Positions 8,031 to 15,850 are shown, counted from the first letter of the stretch. The stretch is 40,618 nt of DNA from JAMXLO01 sp041487355 (GCA_041487355.1 JBGPND010000023.1:1-40618), one strand, 5' to 3'. The notes: generated by a model from the sequence alone, not told the origin. Program-made: numbers and translations.

Positions 8031-9200
8031 ATGTCCGACGCCCGCCGTCTTTCGCTCGTGCTTGGCTTCACCCAGACGCTTGCCTGGGCCACCACCTTCT
8101 ATATTCCGGCTGTCATCATCGGCGCTGCGGCGCAAACACTTGGCGAATCGCCGACAGTACTGCTCGGCGGATTTTCCTGGTCGTTGCTGATCGCCGGCCT
8201 TGCATCGCCGCGCGTCGGAAGCTGGATCGACCGGGCTGGCGGCCGTGGCGTGCTGGCGACCGGGACGATCGTCATGGCATTCGGGCTCGTGGTCATGGCA
8301 GCGGTTCCCAACCTGCCTGGTTGGTACATCGCCTGGACATTCATCGGCGTCGGCATGGCACTTGGGCTCTACGACGCTGCGTTTGCCACCATCGGACGGA
8401 TGCTGGGCAGTGCGGCACGTCCGGCAATCGTCGGCGTGACCCTGATGGCCGGCTTCGCCTCTACCGTCGGTTGGCCGATGGGTGTTGGCCTGGTCCAACT
8501 GCTAGGCTGGCGCACGACCACGTTGAGCTATGCCGCGATGCAGATGGCGATCAATCTGCCGCTGCTCCTCTGGCTCATCCCGAAGGCACCACCCCATCCG
8601 ACGATATTGCCGGCAACGTCAGTCGAACAGGCTGCGCCCAGTCGCGGCTATATCGCCTTCGTGCTGCTGGCGATCTTCTTCAGCGCGCGAGCAGCCATCA
8701 GCGCCGTCATCTCGGTACATGTGCTGCTGTTGCTACAGGGCATCGGCCTGACCGCTACCGTGGCGGTGGGTATTGCCGCGATGATCGGCCCTTCGCAGGT
8801 TGCCGGACGGGTCCTCGAATGGGTCGTTGCCCGCCATATTGATCCGCTCACCGGCTCCTGGATCGGCGCGGCCCTGCTGCCGCTCGGTGTCATCGCATTG
8901 CTTGCGGGTGGCCCTGCCTTCGGCTTCGCCGTCGCCTATGGCATGAGCAATGGCATACTAACGATCAGTCGCGGCACTCTGCCGATGCACCTGTTCGGTG
9001 CCCAAGGTTATGCCACACGCCTCGGCAGGCTGGCGCTTCCCCCACTGCTGGCCCAAGCCATCGCGCCCACGCTGTTTACGCCCTTCGTGTTGTCGCGGCC
9101 CGCAACGGAAGTATTCGCCTGGGTCGGCATCACGTCAGGCGCCGCGCTGTTGTGCCTGCTGCCGCTGCGCTATGTCAGTGGCCACGCAGGATCTGGCTGA
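8031..9200 (+). CDS. Major facilitator superfamily transporter
   Basis: Inner-membrane secondary transporter. The 389-residue product is hydrophobic throughout with about 12 membrane segments. It shows an MFS signature between segments 2 and 3 (PRVGSWIDRAGGRGVLATG, a degenerate GxxxDrxGrr loop) and glycine-rich segments such as FIGVGMALGLYDAAFATIGR. The frame is open back to 7656 inside the Fe-S gene, but the ATG at 8031 (MSDARRLSL) directly precedes segment 1. It follows the LutA-like gene closely and is probably cotranscribed with it. Its 3' end overlaps the convergent aapP gene by 26 bases. Substrate is not recognisable; a carboxylate is possible from context only. Confidence 0.85.
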   Translation: MSDARRLSLVLGFTQTLAWATTFYIPAVIIGAAAQTLGESPTVLLGGFSWSLLIAGLASPRVGSWIDRAGGRGVLATGTIVMAFGLVVMAAVPNLPGWYIAWTFIGVGMALGLYDAAFATIGRMLGSAARPAIVGVTLMAGFASTVGWPMGVGLVQLLGWRTTTLSYAAMQMAINLPLLLWLIPKAPPHPTILPATSVEQAAPSRGYIAFVLLAIFFSARAAISAVISVHVLLLLQGIGLTATVAVGIAAMIGPSQVAGRVLEWVVARHIDPLTGSWIGAALLPLGVIALLAGGPAFGFAVAYGMSNGILTISRGTLPMHLFGAQGYATRLGRLALPPLLAQAIAPTLFTPFVLSRPATEVFAWVGITSGAALLCLLPLRYVSGHAGSG

Positions 9201-9969
9201 GGAACAGCTTCAACCGGTCGGTCTGCGGGTCCTCGAACATACGTTGCGGCGGGCCGCTCTCGACAATTTCGCCGCGGTCCATGAATACGACGCGGTCCGC
9301 CACCTGCCGCGCAAAGCCCATCTCGTGCGTCACACAAACCATGGTCATGCCGGATTCGGCCAGCTCGATCATGACGTCCAGCACCTCCTTGATCATCTCA
9401 GGATCAAGCGCCGAGGTCGGTTCGTCGAACAGCATGATCTTCGGGCGCATGCACAAGGCGCGTGCGATGGCGACACGCTGCTGCTGACCACCGGATAGCT
9501 GGCCGGGGTACTTTTTCGCCTGTTCAGGAATCTTCACCCGAGTCAGGAAACCCATCGCCAGTTCCTCGGCTTCCGCCTTCGGCATCTTGCGTACCCAGAT
9601 CGGCGCCAGCGTGCAGTTCTCCAGGATGGTGAGATGCGGGAACAGATTGAACGACTGGAACACCATGCCGACTTCACGGCGGATCGTATCGAGCGAACGG
9701 AGATCGTCGGTCAGTTCGGTCCCGTCGACGACGATCTTGCCCTCCTGATGGACCTCAAGACGGTTGATGCAGCGTATCATCGTGGACTTGCCGGAACCGG
9801 AAGGCCCGCAGACCACCACGCGGTCCTTCTCCGCCACGGACATGGATATGTCACGGAGCACGTGGAGCGAGCCGTACCACTTGTTCACCTTGTCCATCGT
9901 GATGATTGGTGGCCCTTTGGTGGCCGCCATATGGGCAACGACATGCTCGGATAAGGCAGCCTGGCTCAT
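9175..9969 (-). CDS. aapP: General L-amino-acid ABC importer ATPase AapP, without its permease genes
   Basis: ATPase of the AapJQMP polar amino-acid importer family. The 264-residue product has Walker A GPSGSGKST (about 55-63), signature LSGGQQQR, Walker B LFDEPTSALD and the H-loop VTHEMGFARQVA. Stretches such as LTILENCTLAPIWVRKMPK, KIVVDGTELTDDL and a C-terminal LKLFLSQIL match AapP of Rhizobium almost word for word, so the subfamily call is firm. A GAACAAGGGA ribosome site lies upstream of ATG 9969. The aapJ, aapQ and aapM genes that normally precede it are missing; only an aapM tail remains upstream. The ATPase may be orphaned or serve another permease pair. Confidence 0.9.
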   Translation of the reverse strand: MSQAALSEHVVAHMAATKGPPIITMDKVNKWYGSLHVLRDISMSVAEKDRVVVCGPSGSGKSTMIRCINRLEVHQEGKIVVDGTELTDDLRSLDTIRREVGMVFQSFNLFPHLTILENCTLAPIWVRKMPKAEAEELAMGFLTRVKIPEQAKKYPGQLSGGQQQRVAIARALCMRPKIMLFDEPTSALDPEMIKEVLDVMIELAESGMTMVCVTHEMGFARQVADRVVFMDRGEIVESGPPQRMFEDPQTDRLKLFLSQILRGH

Positions 9970-9984
9970 GGTCGTATCCCTTGT

Positions 9985-10056
9985 TCACCGGCGATGGGCG
10001 CGGCCGAGCTCACGCTCCTATTCGCAGCTGTATTTCGACATGGCGAAGCAGAACGT
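9985..10056 (-). pseudogene. aapM: Remnant of the aapM permease gene (last ~20 codons)
   Basis: In the minus-strand frame ending with TGA at 9987-9985, 15 bases before the aapP start, the translation reads FCFAMSKYSCE, an in-frame TAG, then ERELGRAHRR and stop. This is the conserved end of AapM permeases (family pattern FCFAMSxYSxxxERxLxxxHRR). Upstream of about 10056 the similarity disappears, and the next 75 bases separate it from the regulator gene. It therefore looks like the scar of a deletion or replacement that removed aapJ, aapQ and most of aapM. The comparison is from memory of the family, not an alignment. Confidence 0.65.
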
Positions 10057-10130
10057 TGCGGGCCGCCGCCCGCTCGTCGGGAGACTGTGCGATGCGCGTG
10101 ATGCAAGATCAATGGCAGCGGCCTCGCGGC

Positions 10131-12062
10131 TTAGCCTTCACGCAATCCGGCGCGACGCAAGCCTTCCGCATAGAGTGCCAGGTCTTCTCGGTGTGTCATC
10201 GGCGAGCGTTCAACCGCGTTCCTGATTGAGAAGCCCGGTTCGAGCACAAGTAGCCGAGCCAGCACGCGAGCAGCCTCGCCATCACGCCCAAGATGGCCAA
10301 GCGTCGCCAGATACCCCTTGTAAGTCGACGAACAGCTGGGATTGAGCTCGATCGCCCGCCGCCCCAGCGTCACGACGGTCTCGAAGTCGCCGCGCAGGAA
10401 ATGCGGCATCATGAGCGCCATATCAAAGAAGAACGCATGCGGATCATGCGGCGAAAGCCGTTGCGCCTGATTGATCTGCTCGATGGCTTCTTCATGCCGC
10501 CCCAGGTAGCTGTTGGCGAAACCCGAGAAGCACCACGCCAAGGGCAGGTTGGGGTTCAGCGAGATCGCACGTTCGTGCAAAGCACGCGCTTCCTCGGGTC
10601 GCTTGTGCAGGAAGCCGCGGACGTGCCCGACCAGCGCCAGTGCCCGCGCATCGCCTGGATCCAGCGTGACGGCGCGTTCCGCCAGCTCGCCCGCACGTCG
10701 GGTCGCGGCGACCGGATCGCCCGCCCAGCCCTGGCCGACCAGGAACAAATGCCAGTAGGCCCACCAGGCGTGCGCCGCCGCATTGCCGGGCTCGATAGCC
10801 AATGCCGCGGCGAGCATCTCCCCGGCCGCCTGGAAGCCAGATGGCTCGAGCCGATAGATCGCGGGTATGGCGCGCAGAATGAGATCATACGCTGTTGGTT
10901 CGGCCAGCCCGCGGGAGACGAGGCGCTCTCCCTCATGAAGCAGCAACTCGGGATCGATCTGGGCTGCCGTCTCGGCGGCGATCTCGCTCTGCAGTGTCAG
11001 AACATCGTCCACCTCGCGATCGAAGCGGCGAGCCCAGGCCACTTTGCCGCCAGCGCGAACATCGAGCAGACGGACAATGATGCGAATACGGTTACCGGAG
11101 CGCTGGAGTGTGCTGTCGAGCACAAAATCCAGATCAAGCCGCTGCAATGCGTGGCCGTCGGGCCTCGCCAAGCCGCCATTAATCGCCAGCAGCGTGCCAT
11201 CGACGCAGGAGATCCAGCGAAATCGCGACAGGGCGGCAGTGATCTCCTCGGCAAGTCCCAGCGGCAGGGCATCAAATCGGTCACTGTCCAAAGCGCGCGG
11301 CGGCAGAACGGCGAGGCGAATTCCCTTGGTCTCTTCACGACGTCGCAAATCGCCGGTCGCATGGAACCGAGCGCACGGCATGCTTCCGGCAAGATCCTCC
11401 GTCGCGAGCGAAGGAGCCAGGCCGGCATATGCCAGGGTGGCGGTGCACCGGTCGAACGCCAGCCTTGCCGCGGCGCGGTCACCCTGGTCCATGTGGGCGC
11501 GGATCAGCGCCTGCCATCCACCCTCATGAACCGGGTCAATGAACAGCAATTGCTCGGCCGCGGCGATCGTCGCCTTGGCCTCGTGAAGCACGGCCAACAC
11601 GCCCTCGGCCACCGAACGGGCGTGTCGTGTCAGGCGCTGGCGCTCCTCCCCCAGCCAGTGATCGAACGCTGAATCGAGCCCGATCAGATCATCGAGGAAC
11701 GTCCGCTGAAACAGCTCCAGACCTTCCGGTTGCGAAACCGTTGCTCCCGTAAGGACGCGGACATCAACCCAGAGCCGATCATCCAGCAGCTTGAGATGAT
11801 TGCGATCCGCCTGCAGCAGCCCTCCGGCACGAGGCCCAAGGGCGGCCTGCAGTTCATGCACCGATTGCCGCAGGGACGCCCGAGCCTGTTGCTTCTCGCG
11901 CCGGCTCCAAAGCAATCCGGTCAACTGCGTCCGCAACGCCGGTCGTGACCCAGCAAGCGCCAGCACTGCGAGCACAGCCCGGGTCTTGCGTGAACGCGGC
12001 AGAACGCTCCGTCTGGAGGAATCCTGGGCCTGCATCGCTCCGAACAGGGTCAGACGCAGCAA
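10131..12062 (-). CDS. SARP/BTAD-type transcriptional regulator with TPR C-terminus
   Basis: Large one-component regulator, 643 residues. Residues 1-100 form an OmpR-like winged helix (LRLTLFGAMQA, then SRKTRAVLAVLALAG and LLWSRREKQQARASLRQSVHELQ). Residues about 100-235 form the bacterial activator (BTAD) helical domain (LFQRTFLDDLIGLDSAFDHWL, AAEQLLFIDPVHEGGWQALI). From about 245 comes a TolB-N/adenylate-cyclase-associated segment (RLAVLPPRALDSDRFDALPLGLAEEI). TPR repeats fill 390-640 (for example AHAWWAYWHL, LVGHVRGFLHKRPEEARALHERAI). The start is TTG at 12062; the next ATG would cut into the first strand of the winged helix. It is divergent from the YeiH-like gene and may control it or the truncated aap locus; targets are unknown. 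Confidence 0.82.
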   Translation of the reverse strand: MLRLTLFGAMQAQDSSRRSVLPRSRKTRAVLAVLALAGSRPALRTQLTGLLWSRREKQQARASLRQSVHELQAALGPRAGGLLQADRNHLKLLDDRLWVDVRVLTGATVSQPEGLELFQRTFLDDLIGLDSAFDHWLGEERQRLTRHARSVAEGVLAVLHEAKATIAAAEQLLFIDPVHEGGWQALIRAHMDQGDRAAARLAFDRCTATLAYAGLAPSLATEDLAGSMPCARFHATGDLRRREETKGIRLAVLPPRALDSDRFDALPLGLAEEITAALSRFRWISCVDGTLLAINGGLARPDGHALQRLDLDFVLDSTLQRSGNRIRIIVRLLDVRAGGKVAWARRFDREVDDVLTLQSEIAAETAAQIDPELLLHEGERLVSRGLAEPTAYDLILRAIPAIYRLEPSGFQAAGEMLAAALAIEPGNAAAHAWWAYWHLFLVGQGWAGDPVAATRRAGELAERAVTLDPGDARALALVGHVRGFLHKRPEEARALHERAISLNPNLPLAWCFSGFANSYLGRHEEAIEQINQAQRLSPHDPHAFFFDMALMMPHFLRGDFETVVTLGRRAIELNPSCSSTYKGYLATLGHLGRDGEAARVLARLLVLEPGFSIRNAVERSPMTHREDLALYAEGLRRAGLREG

Positions 12063-12140
12063 GGGCTCAGTGGAGGCCGCTCGGTGGTCGCCTTCCGGCA
12101 GGATGTTTGTCAGGATCGTGATGCCGCACCTCGCGCTTCT

Positions 12141-12154
12141 CGTGAGATCTCACG
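12141..12154. promoter_or_regulatory. Perfect 14-bp palindrome in the divergent spacer, operator candidate
   Basis: CGTGAGATCTCACG is a perfect 7+7 palindrome. It lies 79 bases upstream of the regulator start and about 190 upstream of the YeiH-like start. Its two-fold symmetry suits a dimeric regulator. Nothing in the sequence says which. Confidence 0.4.
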
Positions 12155-12158
12155 GAAA

Positions 12159-12186
12159 TTACAACCGCAAGGCGAATTGGTTGTAA
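12159..12186. promoter_or_regulatory. Inverted repeat TTACAACC-N12-GGTTGTAA, operator candidate
   Basis: Eight-base perfect arms at 12159-12166 and 12179-12186 flank a 12-base spacer; arm centres are 20 bases apart, about two helical turns. It is AT-richer than its surroundings and lies between the divergent regulator and exporter genes, 4 bases from the 14-bp palindrome. Direct binding by the adjacent regulator is a guess. Confidence 0.45.
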
Positions 12187-12347
12187 AAACGCTAACTCAG
12201 CGAGATGATCGTGGCAAGGACCGATGCGTGGCCTCTTGGACGGTTCTCCAACTTCGCTAATTTCGGCTAGGCTGACCCACCTGGCGGGCTTGCCCGTAAC
12301 CGCTCGGGACGGCAGGTCGTCCCTTGGCCGAGGAGAAATCACCGAAG

Positions 12348-13403
12348 ATGGCGATGCAGCAGGAAATAGCGGTCTCAGCGCCATCGCGTGTCGCGGTGTC
12401 TGCCTGGGTCCGAATGCTTGGTGGCCTAGTGTTGTGCATTGCCATCGCGGCGGCGGCAAACGTCGCGGCAGGCTACGCGCCAGTTGTCGGCGCACCGATA
12501 TTCGCGATCGCCTTTGGCATCGTGATCACCAACACGCTGCGGGGGCCGTTCCAGATTGGCACCCTGCGGATCGGCGACGTCAGCAAGTTGTGCCTGAAGG
12601 GTGGCATAATCCTGCTCGGCGCCAGTCTCGATCTTGGGATCATCGTGCGGACGGGGACCGATTCGCTCCCGGTTCTTGCAGTGACTATTGCGTCCGGTCT
12701 CGGCTGTGCCCTGCTCATCGGACGGACGATGCGGGTTGACTGGCGGATGCGCTGCCTCATCGGGATTGGCACGACGATCTGCGGCGCGTCGGCAATTGTG
12801 GCATTGGCGCCGGTGATCCGCGCCAAGGCGGAGGAGATCGCCTACTCGATCTCGGTCATATTCTTCTTCAACATGCTTGCCGTCTTTACGTTTCCCGCCA
12901 TCGGTCATCTGCTGTCGCTGAGCGATCCGGGCTTCGGTCTCTGGGCAGGGACCGCCGTGAACGATACGTCTGCCGTCGTGGCTGCGGGCTTCGCCTACAG
13001 CCATGATGCAGGCACGATCGCCACGATCGTCAAGCTCACCCGTACAACGCTGATCATCCCACTGGTAATCGGCTTCGGGCTGCTGATGCCCTGGTTCGAG
13101 GGGCGGCGCGGCGGCGAGGGCGATTCGCTCGCGCAGCGCGTCTATCAGGCGGTACCGGCCTTCATCATCCTGTTTGTCCTTGCATCGCTGCTCAACACCC
13201 TTGGCCTGATCGGTCAGTTCGGTCCGACGGTGCAGCTCGTAGGTCGGTGGGTTCTGGTGGTCGCTCTTGCGGCGGTGGGCTTGCAGGGCCACTGGCGTGC
13301 TTTCGCAGGAGCCGGCACGCGGCCGCTGCTGCTTGGCCTGATGACTTGGGTGACGGTCGCGGTGACCAGCCTTGCCATCCAGACCTGGACGGATTCGCTT
13401 TGA
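12348..13403 (+). CDS. YeiH-family (UPF0324) putative sulfate exporter
   Basis: Polytopic inner-membrane protein of the putative sulfate exporter (PSE) family. The 351-residue product has about 10 hydrophobic segments and the family hallmarks ICGASAIVALAPVIRAK, GLWAGTAVNDTSAVVAAG and KLTRTTLIIPLVIG. YeiH-like proteins usually have 330-370 residues. ATG 12348 is chosen, with AGGAG 12 bases upstream; an in-frame TTG at 12324 and ATG at 12354 are alternatives. Divergent from the SARP-type regulator across a 285-bp spacer with two inverted repeats, so regulation by that protein is plausible. In many bacteria yeiH homologues lie next to a LysR regulator; here the neighbour is of another class. Confidence 0.88.
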   Translation: MAMQQEIAVSAPSRVAVSAWVRMLGGLVLCIAIAAAANVAAGYAPVVGAPIFAIAFGIVITNTLRGPFQIGTLRIGDVSKLCLKGGIILLGASLDLGIIVRTGTDSLPVLAVTIASGLGCALLIGRTMRVDWRMRCLIGIGTTICGASAIVALAPVIRAKAEEIAYSISVIFFFNMLAVFTFPAIGHLLSLSDPGFGLWAGTAVNDTSAVVAAGFAYSHDAGTIATIVKLTRTTLIIPLVIGFGLLMPWFEGRRGGEGDSLAQRVYQAVPAFIILFVLASLLNTLGLIGQFGPTVQLVGRWVLVVALAAVGLQGHWRAFAGAGTRPLLLGLMTWVTVAVTSLAIQTWTDSL

Positions 13404-13427
13404 GTCAGATCAATATGAATATTTTCC

Positions 13428-13457
13428 TTGACATGGTCATTGCCGCAGGCGTATCGG
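13428..13457 (+). promoter_or_regulatory. Weak sigma-70-like promoter candidate
   Basis: A perfect -35 hexamer TTGACA at 13428-13433 lies in an AT-rich patch just after the YeiH-like gene. An 18-base spacer leads to TATCGG at 13452-13457, a poor -10. It could drive the small ORF at 13627 and the DUF6065-like gene. Only the -35 match is convincing. Confidence 0.25.
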
Positions 13458-13626
13458 TCCGATGTCAACGGGCGTACTGCGTCCGCCTGTCCCCCTGAAA
13501 TCCCGAAGCTTTGTCGAAGCAGCGACCACGCCCGGCGGGCGAACCGCCACGCGCGACGGGTTGCGCAGGACGCAGGGGCCGTCGGCCACCGCCCGGGCTG
13601 ACACCAAATCTGCAAAGGATCCCGCA

Positions 13627-13731
13627 ATGAACCGGTCGCTCGCGATCACCCCGCCTGTCGCACCGTCTGCAACGACTGACACTGGCCGCATTCGCCTCGG
13701 CGGCGGATGGCGGCTGCCGCCTTCCCGCTGA
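13627..13731 (+). CDS. Candidate small protein, 34 residues
   Basis: A short frame with a good ribosome site (AAAGGAT, 7 bases before ATG at 13627) lies in the 482-bp gap between the YeiH-like and DUF6065-like genes. The product is Ser/Thr/Pro-rich at first and ends in a basic, glycine-rich RIRLGGGWRLPPSR. The frame also extends back to ATG 13462 with weaker initiation. I do not recognise a family. The rest of the gap shows GC-rich imperfect hairpins (for example around 13740-13860) and no other convincing frame. Confidence 0.35.
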   Translation: MNRSLAITPPVAPSATTDTGRIRLGGGWRLPPSR

Positions 13732-13885
13732 CCTTCGGAATGCCGGCCTGGACGGCAGTTGCCGTTTGCAGGCCGGCAAGCCGCCTGGGGAGGTTTGGGG
13801 CGGCCCCCACCGCTCATCCTCCACGCCGCCAGGCATCTCCAGCAGCCCCGCATGCGACCAAGCCAACCCGGAGGCGCCTCGCTCG

Positions 13886-14707
13886 ATGCACCGCTCATGC
13901 ACTCCGATCGTCCGCTTCTACCGTTTGATAGAACAGGCCCGCTTTCCGCAACGCGCGGATCGCTCGGCCGCGGGAACATTGCCGACGCGTGCCTACCGCT
14001 ATTGCGAACCCGTCACCACGGCCGCGGGCTATGGCTGGTGGGTCTTCCCGCCAACTGACCTCCAGTTCCTGTGGGACGGCCACGAGATCTTCTGGCAGTG
14101 CACCGGAGAGTCGGACTGGCTGCCATTGATGCCCGCCGCGCAGTTCCCGGATTTTGCGGCACGCTTCGATGCAACGGCCCCGGAATCGCTCGCGGGATGC
14201 TCACCACCGTTCCTGACCGCGCTTCCCGAGCCAGGCACGTTACAGATCTGGACCGGGCTGATCGCCCGCACCGCGCCAGACTGGAGCCTGCTGATTCGCG
14301 CCCCGGCCAACCTGCCGTCTTCCGGTGGCTACGCACTCTACGAGGGGATCGTCGAAGCGGATCGCTGGTTCGGTCCGTTGTTCACCAATCTCCGCTTCAC
14401 CCGTAGCCACACCCCGGTGCGGCTCAAGGAGGACTTTCCGCTCGCCCAGATCCAACCTCTGCCGCGCATCGCCTATTCCGAGGCCACTCTGCGCGCCACT
14501 GCAAGCATAGCCGACATGGCGCAGTTCACGGCCAGCGACTGGGCAGACTACCAGACAACGATTGCGGCTCCCAATGAAGACCCGGACCGGACCTTCGGTG
14601 CCTACGCGGTCGCCGCACGCAAGCGCGACAGAAATCGCTGCCCCGTTGCCGCAGGATCGCGCGCAACCGGGGACGAACTGCTCAGCAGTCCAATGCCGTC
14701 AGACTGA
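13886..14707 (+). CDS. DUF6065-like hypothetical protein
   Basis: About 273 residues, predicted soluble. It resembles proteins of DUF6065: a start such as IVRFYRLIEQARFP, then AYRYCEPVTTAAGYGWWVFPP, DLQFLWDG, a central LQIWTGLIARTAPDWSLLIRAP, YEGIVEADRWFGPLFTNLRFTR, and VRLKEDFPLAQIQPLPR. Function of the family is unknown. The frame is open to 13766, but ATG 13886 has GGAGG 11 bases upstream and the preceding residues are low-complexity. The 3' end overlaps the convergent receiver-like gene by 9 bases. Assignment is from pattern memory, so moderate. Confidence 0.65.
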   Translation: MHRSCTPIVRFYRLIEQARFPQRADRSAAGTLPTRAYRYCEPVTTAAGYGWWVFPPTDLQFLWDGHEIFWQCTGESDWLPLMPAAQFPDFAARFDATAPESLAGCSPPFLTALPEPGTLQIWTGLIARTAPDWSLLIRAPANLPSSGGYALYEGIVEADRWFGPLFTNLRFTRSHTPVRLKEDFPLAQIQPLPRIAYSEATLRATASIADMAQFTASDWADYQTTIAAPNEDPDRTFGAYAVAARKRDRNRCPVAAGSRATGDELLSSPMPSD

Positions 14708-15178
14708 CATCAGCCTCATGCAGCGGCCCTTCCGCCCTGCGCGGAACAGAAAGTCGACCATCGCGCCAACGCCGAGCAGTTCCGGCCATTTCTCGACCGA
14801 CGAGAGTTCCCAGATCTCCTCCACCGCGTCCACCGCACCGAGCACGGCAGGATCCGGCCCCGTGATCAACAGGACAGGTAGGCTGCGATCATGCGCCGCA
14901 ATCGTCATCAGGACATGGCAGCCGTCCTGCCCCGCAGCGTCCATTTCGGCAACGACGGCCATCGGACGACGATTGCGCAACACAGCCCCCAGATCGTCCC
15001 GGCTTGGTATTCGCTCGACGGCGACGCTCAGGCACTCACAGATCACACGAAATGCCCCGGACAGGCGGATGCCGTCTTCGACCACCACCACCAATGGCTC
15101 GCGGATTTCCTGTCCGGTAGCGGCGCCGTTGTCGTGCGCAGTGACGCCAGAGCTGAGCGCCATGTCCATGTAAGTCAT
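14699..15178 (-). CDS. Receiver-like (CheY-fold) protein with Glu at the phosphorylation site
   Basis: About 159 residues forming a lone response-regulator receiver without an output domain. The acidic pair is present in VVVVEDGIRL (E34, D35) and the Thr in PVLLITG (T106). The strand normally ending in the phospho-accepting Asp reads VVAEMDAAGQDG, placing Glu78 at that position. The protein would then be permanently in a phosphomimetic state or regulated otherwise. The start is uncertain: ATG 15178 is used, a TTG at 15193 is in frame, and neither has a clear ribosome site. It is convergent with the DUF6065-like gene (9-base overlap). No histidine kinase is nearby. Confidence 0.65.
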   Translation of the reverse strand: MTYMDMALSSGVTAHDNGAATGQEIREPLVVVVEDGIRLSGAFRVICECLSVAVERIPSRDDLGAVLRNRRPMAVVAEMDAAGQDGCHVLMTIAAHDRSLPVLLITGPDPAVLGAVDAVEEIWELSSVEKWPELLGVGAMVDFLFRAGRKGRCMRLMSV

Positions 15179-15279
15179 TGTGTCCCCGGCCAATGAGAAG
15201 GTTCGCTGAAATCTGCCGTCTCAACGAGGACGGCACGTCATCAGTCTGCCTTGGCGTGCGGAGGCCATAAACCCGGCGA

Positions 15280-15295
15280 ACGGTTAGTTAACCGT
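15280..15295. promoter_or_regulatory. Inverted repeat ACGGTTA-GT-TAACCGT upstream of the receiver-like gene
   Basis: Seven-base perfect arms with a 2-base centre, about 100 bases upstream of the receiver-like gene start. It contains GTTAACCGT-like half sites similar to CtrA boxes (TTAACC), but the TTAA-N7-TTAA spacing is not met. Candidate operator only. Confidence 0.35.
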
Positions 15296-15372
15296 CAAAG
15301 TGCGGGAGTACAGCGTGAATTGGCGGCCAGGCCGTGGCACCCCGGCCTTCGCAGCGAGAGGTTGCGCCGCCT

Positions 15373-15798
15373 TCACCCCCGATGCAGCGTCACCTTCCAG
15401 CGGCATCGGCCAGACACCAGGGCGTCGTCGATCGCCTCCGATTCCGATCCAACCCCACTTGCCGCGCCCTCGAAGCTGACCGACAGATTCTGGCGGTCTC
15501 CGCCCTGCCGGGTCAGATTGCCGGTCAGGCGGCCATCCTTGCCGACCACGCCTTGGATGACCGTCGTGCTCTGGAAAGGATCGAATCCGAAGCCTTTATC
15601 GCCGATCGACATCAAACCCTGCGTGGCCGGACCGCAGGACCTGTCTGCTGGCACGACCGGTCCGACCCAGCGGCCCTGCAATCCCTGCCACGCCAGCACG
15701 CGGCCCGACAGCAGCCGCTCGCCTACGTCCCCTTCGCATCCGGCGATCAGCGCAATCGTCAGGGCTGCGCAGATGATCTGGGAAAAAATACTGGTCAT
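15373..15798 (-). CDS. Predicted lipoprotein of unknown function
   Basis: About 141 residues. The signal peptide MTSIFSQIICAALTIALIAG ends in a lipobox LIAGC (17-21), so Cys21 is predicted to be lipidated and the protein anchored in the inner or outer membrane. The mature part has a small beta-rich pattern: LQGRWVGPVVPADRSCGP, GLMSIGDKGFGFDPFQS, GVVGKDGRLTGNL, and a C-terminal CRWKVTLHRG. ATG 15798 is preceded by AAGGGAAA. The frame extends to 15903 without a sensible N-terminus. It is the last host-like gene before the phage block and reads away from it. No family recognised. Confidence 0.72.
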   Translation of the reverse strand: MTSIFSQIICAALTIALIAGCEGDVGERLLSGRVLAWQGLQGRWVGPVVPADRSCGPATQGLMSIGDKGFGFDPFQSTTVIQGVVGKDGRLTGNLTRQGGDRQNLSVSFEGAASGVGSESEAIDDALVSGRCRWKVTLHRG

Positions 15799-15828
15799 AT
15801 GAAAATTTCCCTTGCCCATATGCCCCAG

Positions 15829-15850
15829 AATTTCGTATATAAATACCCAT
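15829..15850. promoter_or_regulatory. AT-rich patch at the host/phage junction
   Basis: AATTTCGTATATAAATACCC stands out in GC-rich surroundings, 30-50 bases upstream of the lipoprotein start. Read on the minus strand it offers a TATATA -10, but no -35 is evident. It may be the lipoprotein promoter. No tRNA or attachment-site repeat was seen in this 198-base interval. Confidence 0.25.

Noticed and set aside
10293..11672. Plus-strand frame of 459 codons opposite the SARP-TPR regulator
   Set aside because: Antisense shadow; the minus frame has clear winged-helix, BTAD and TPR patterns.
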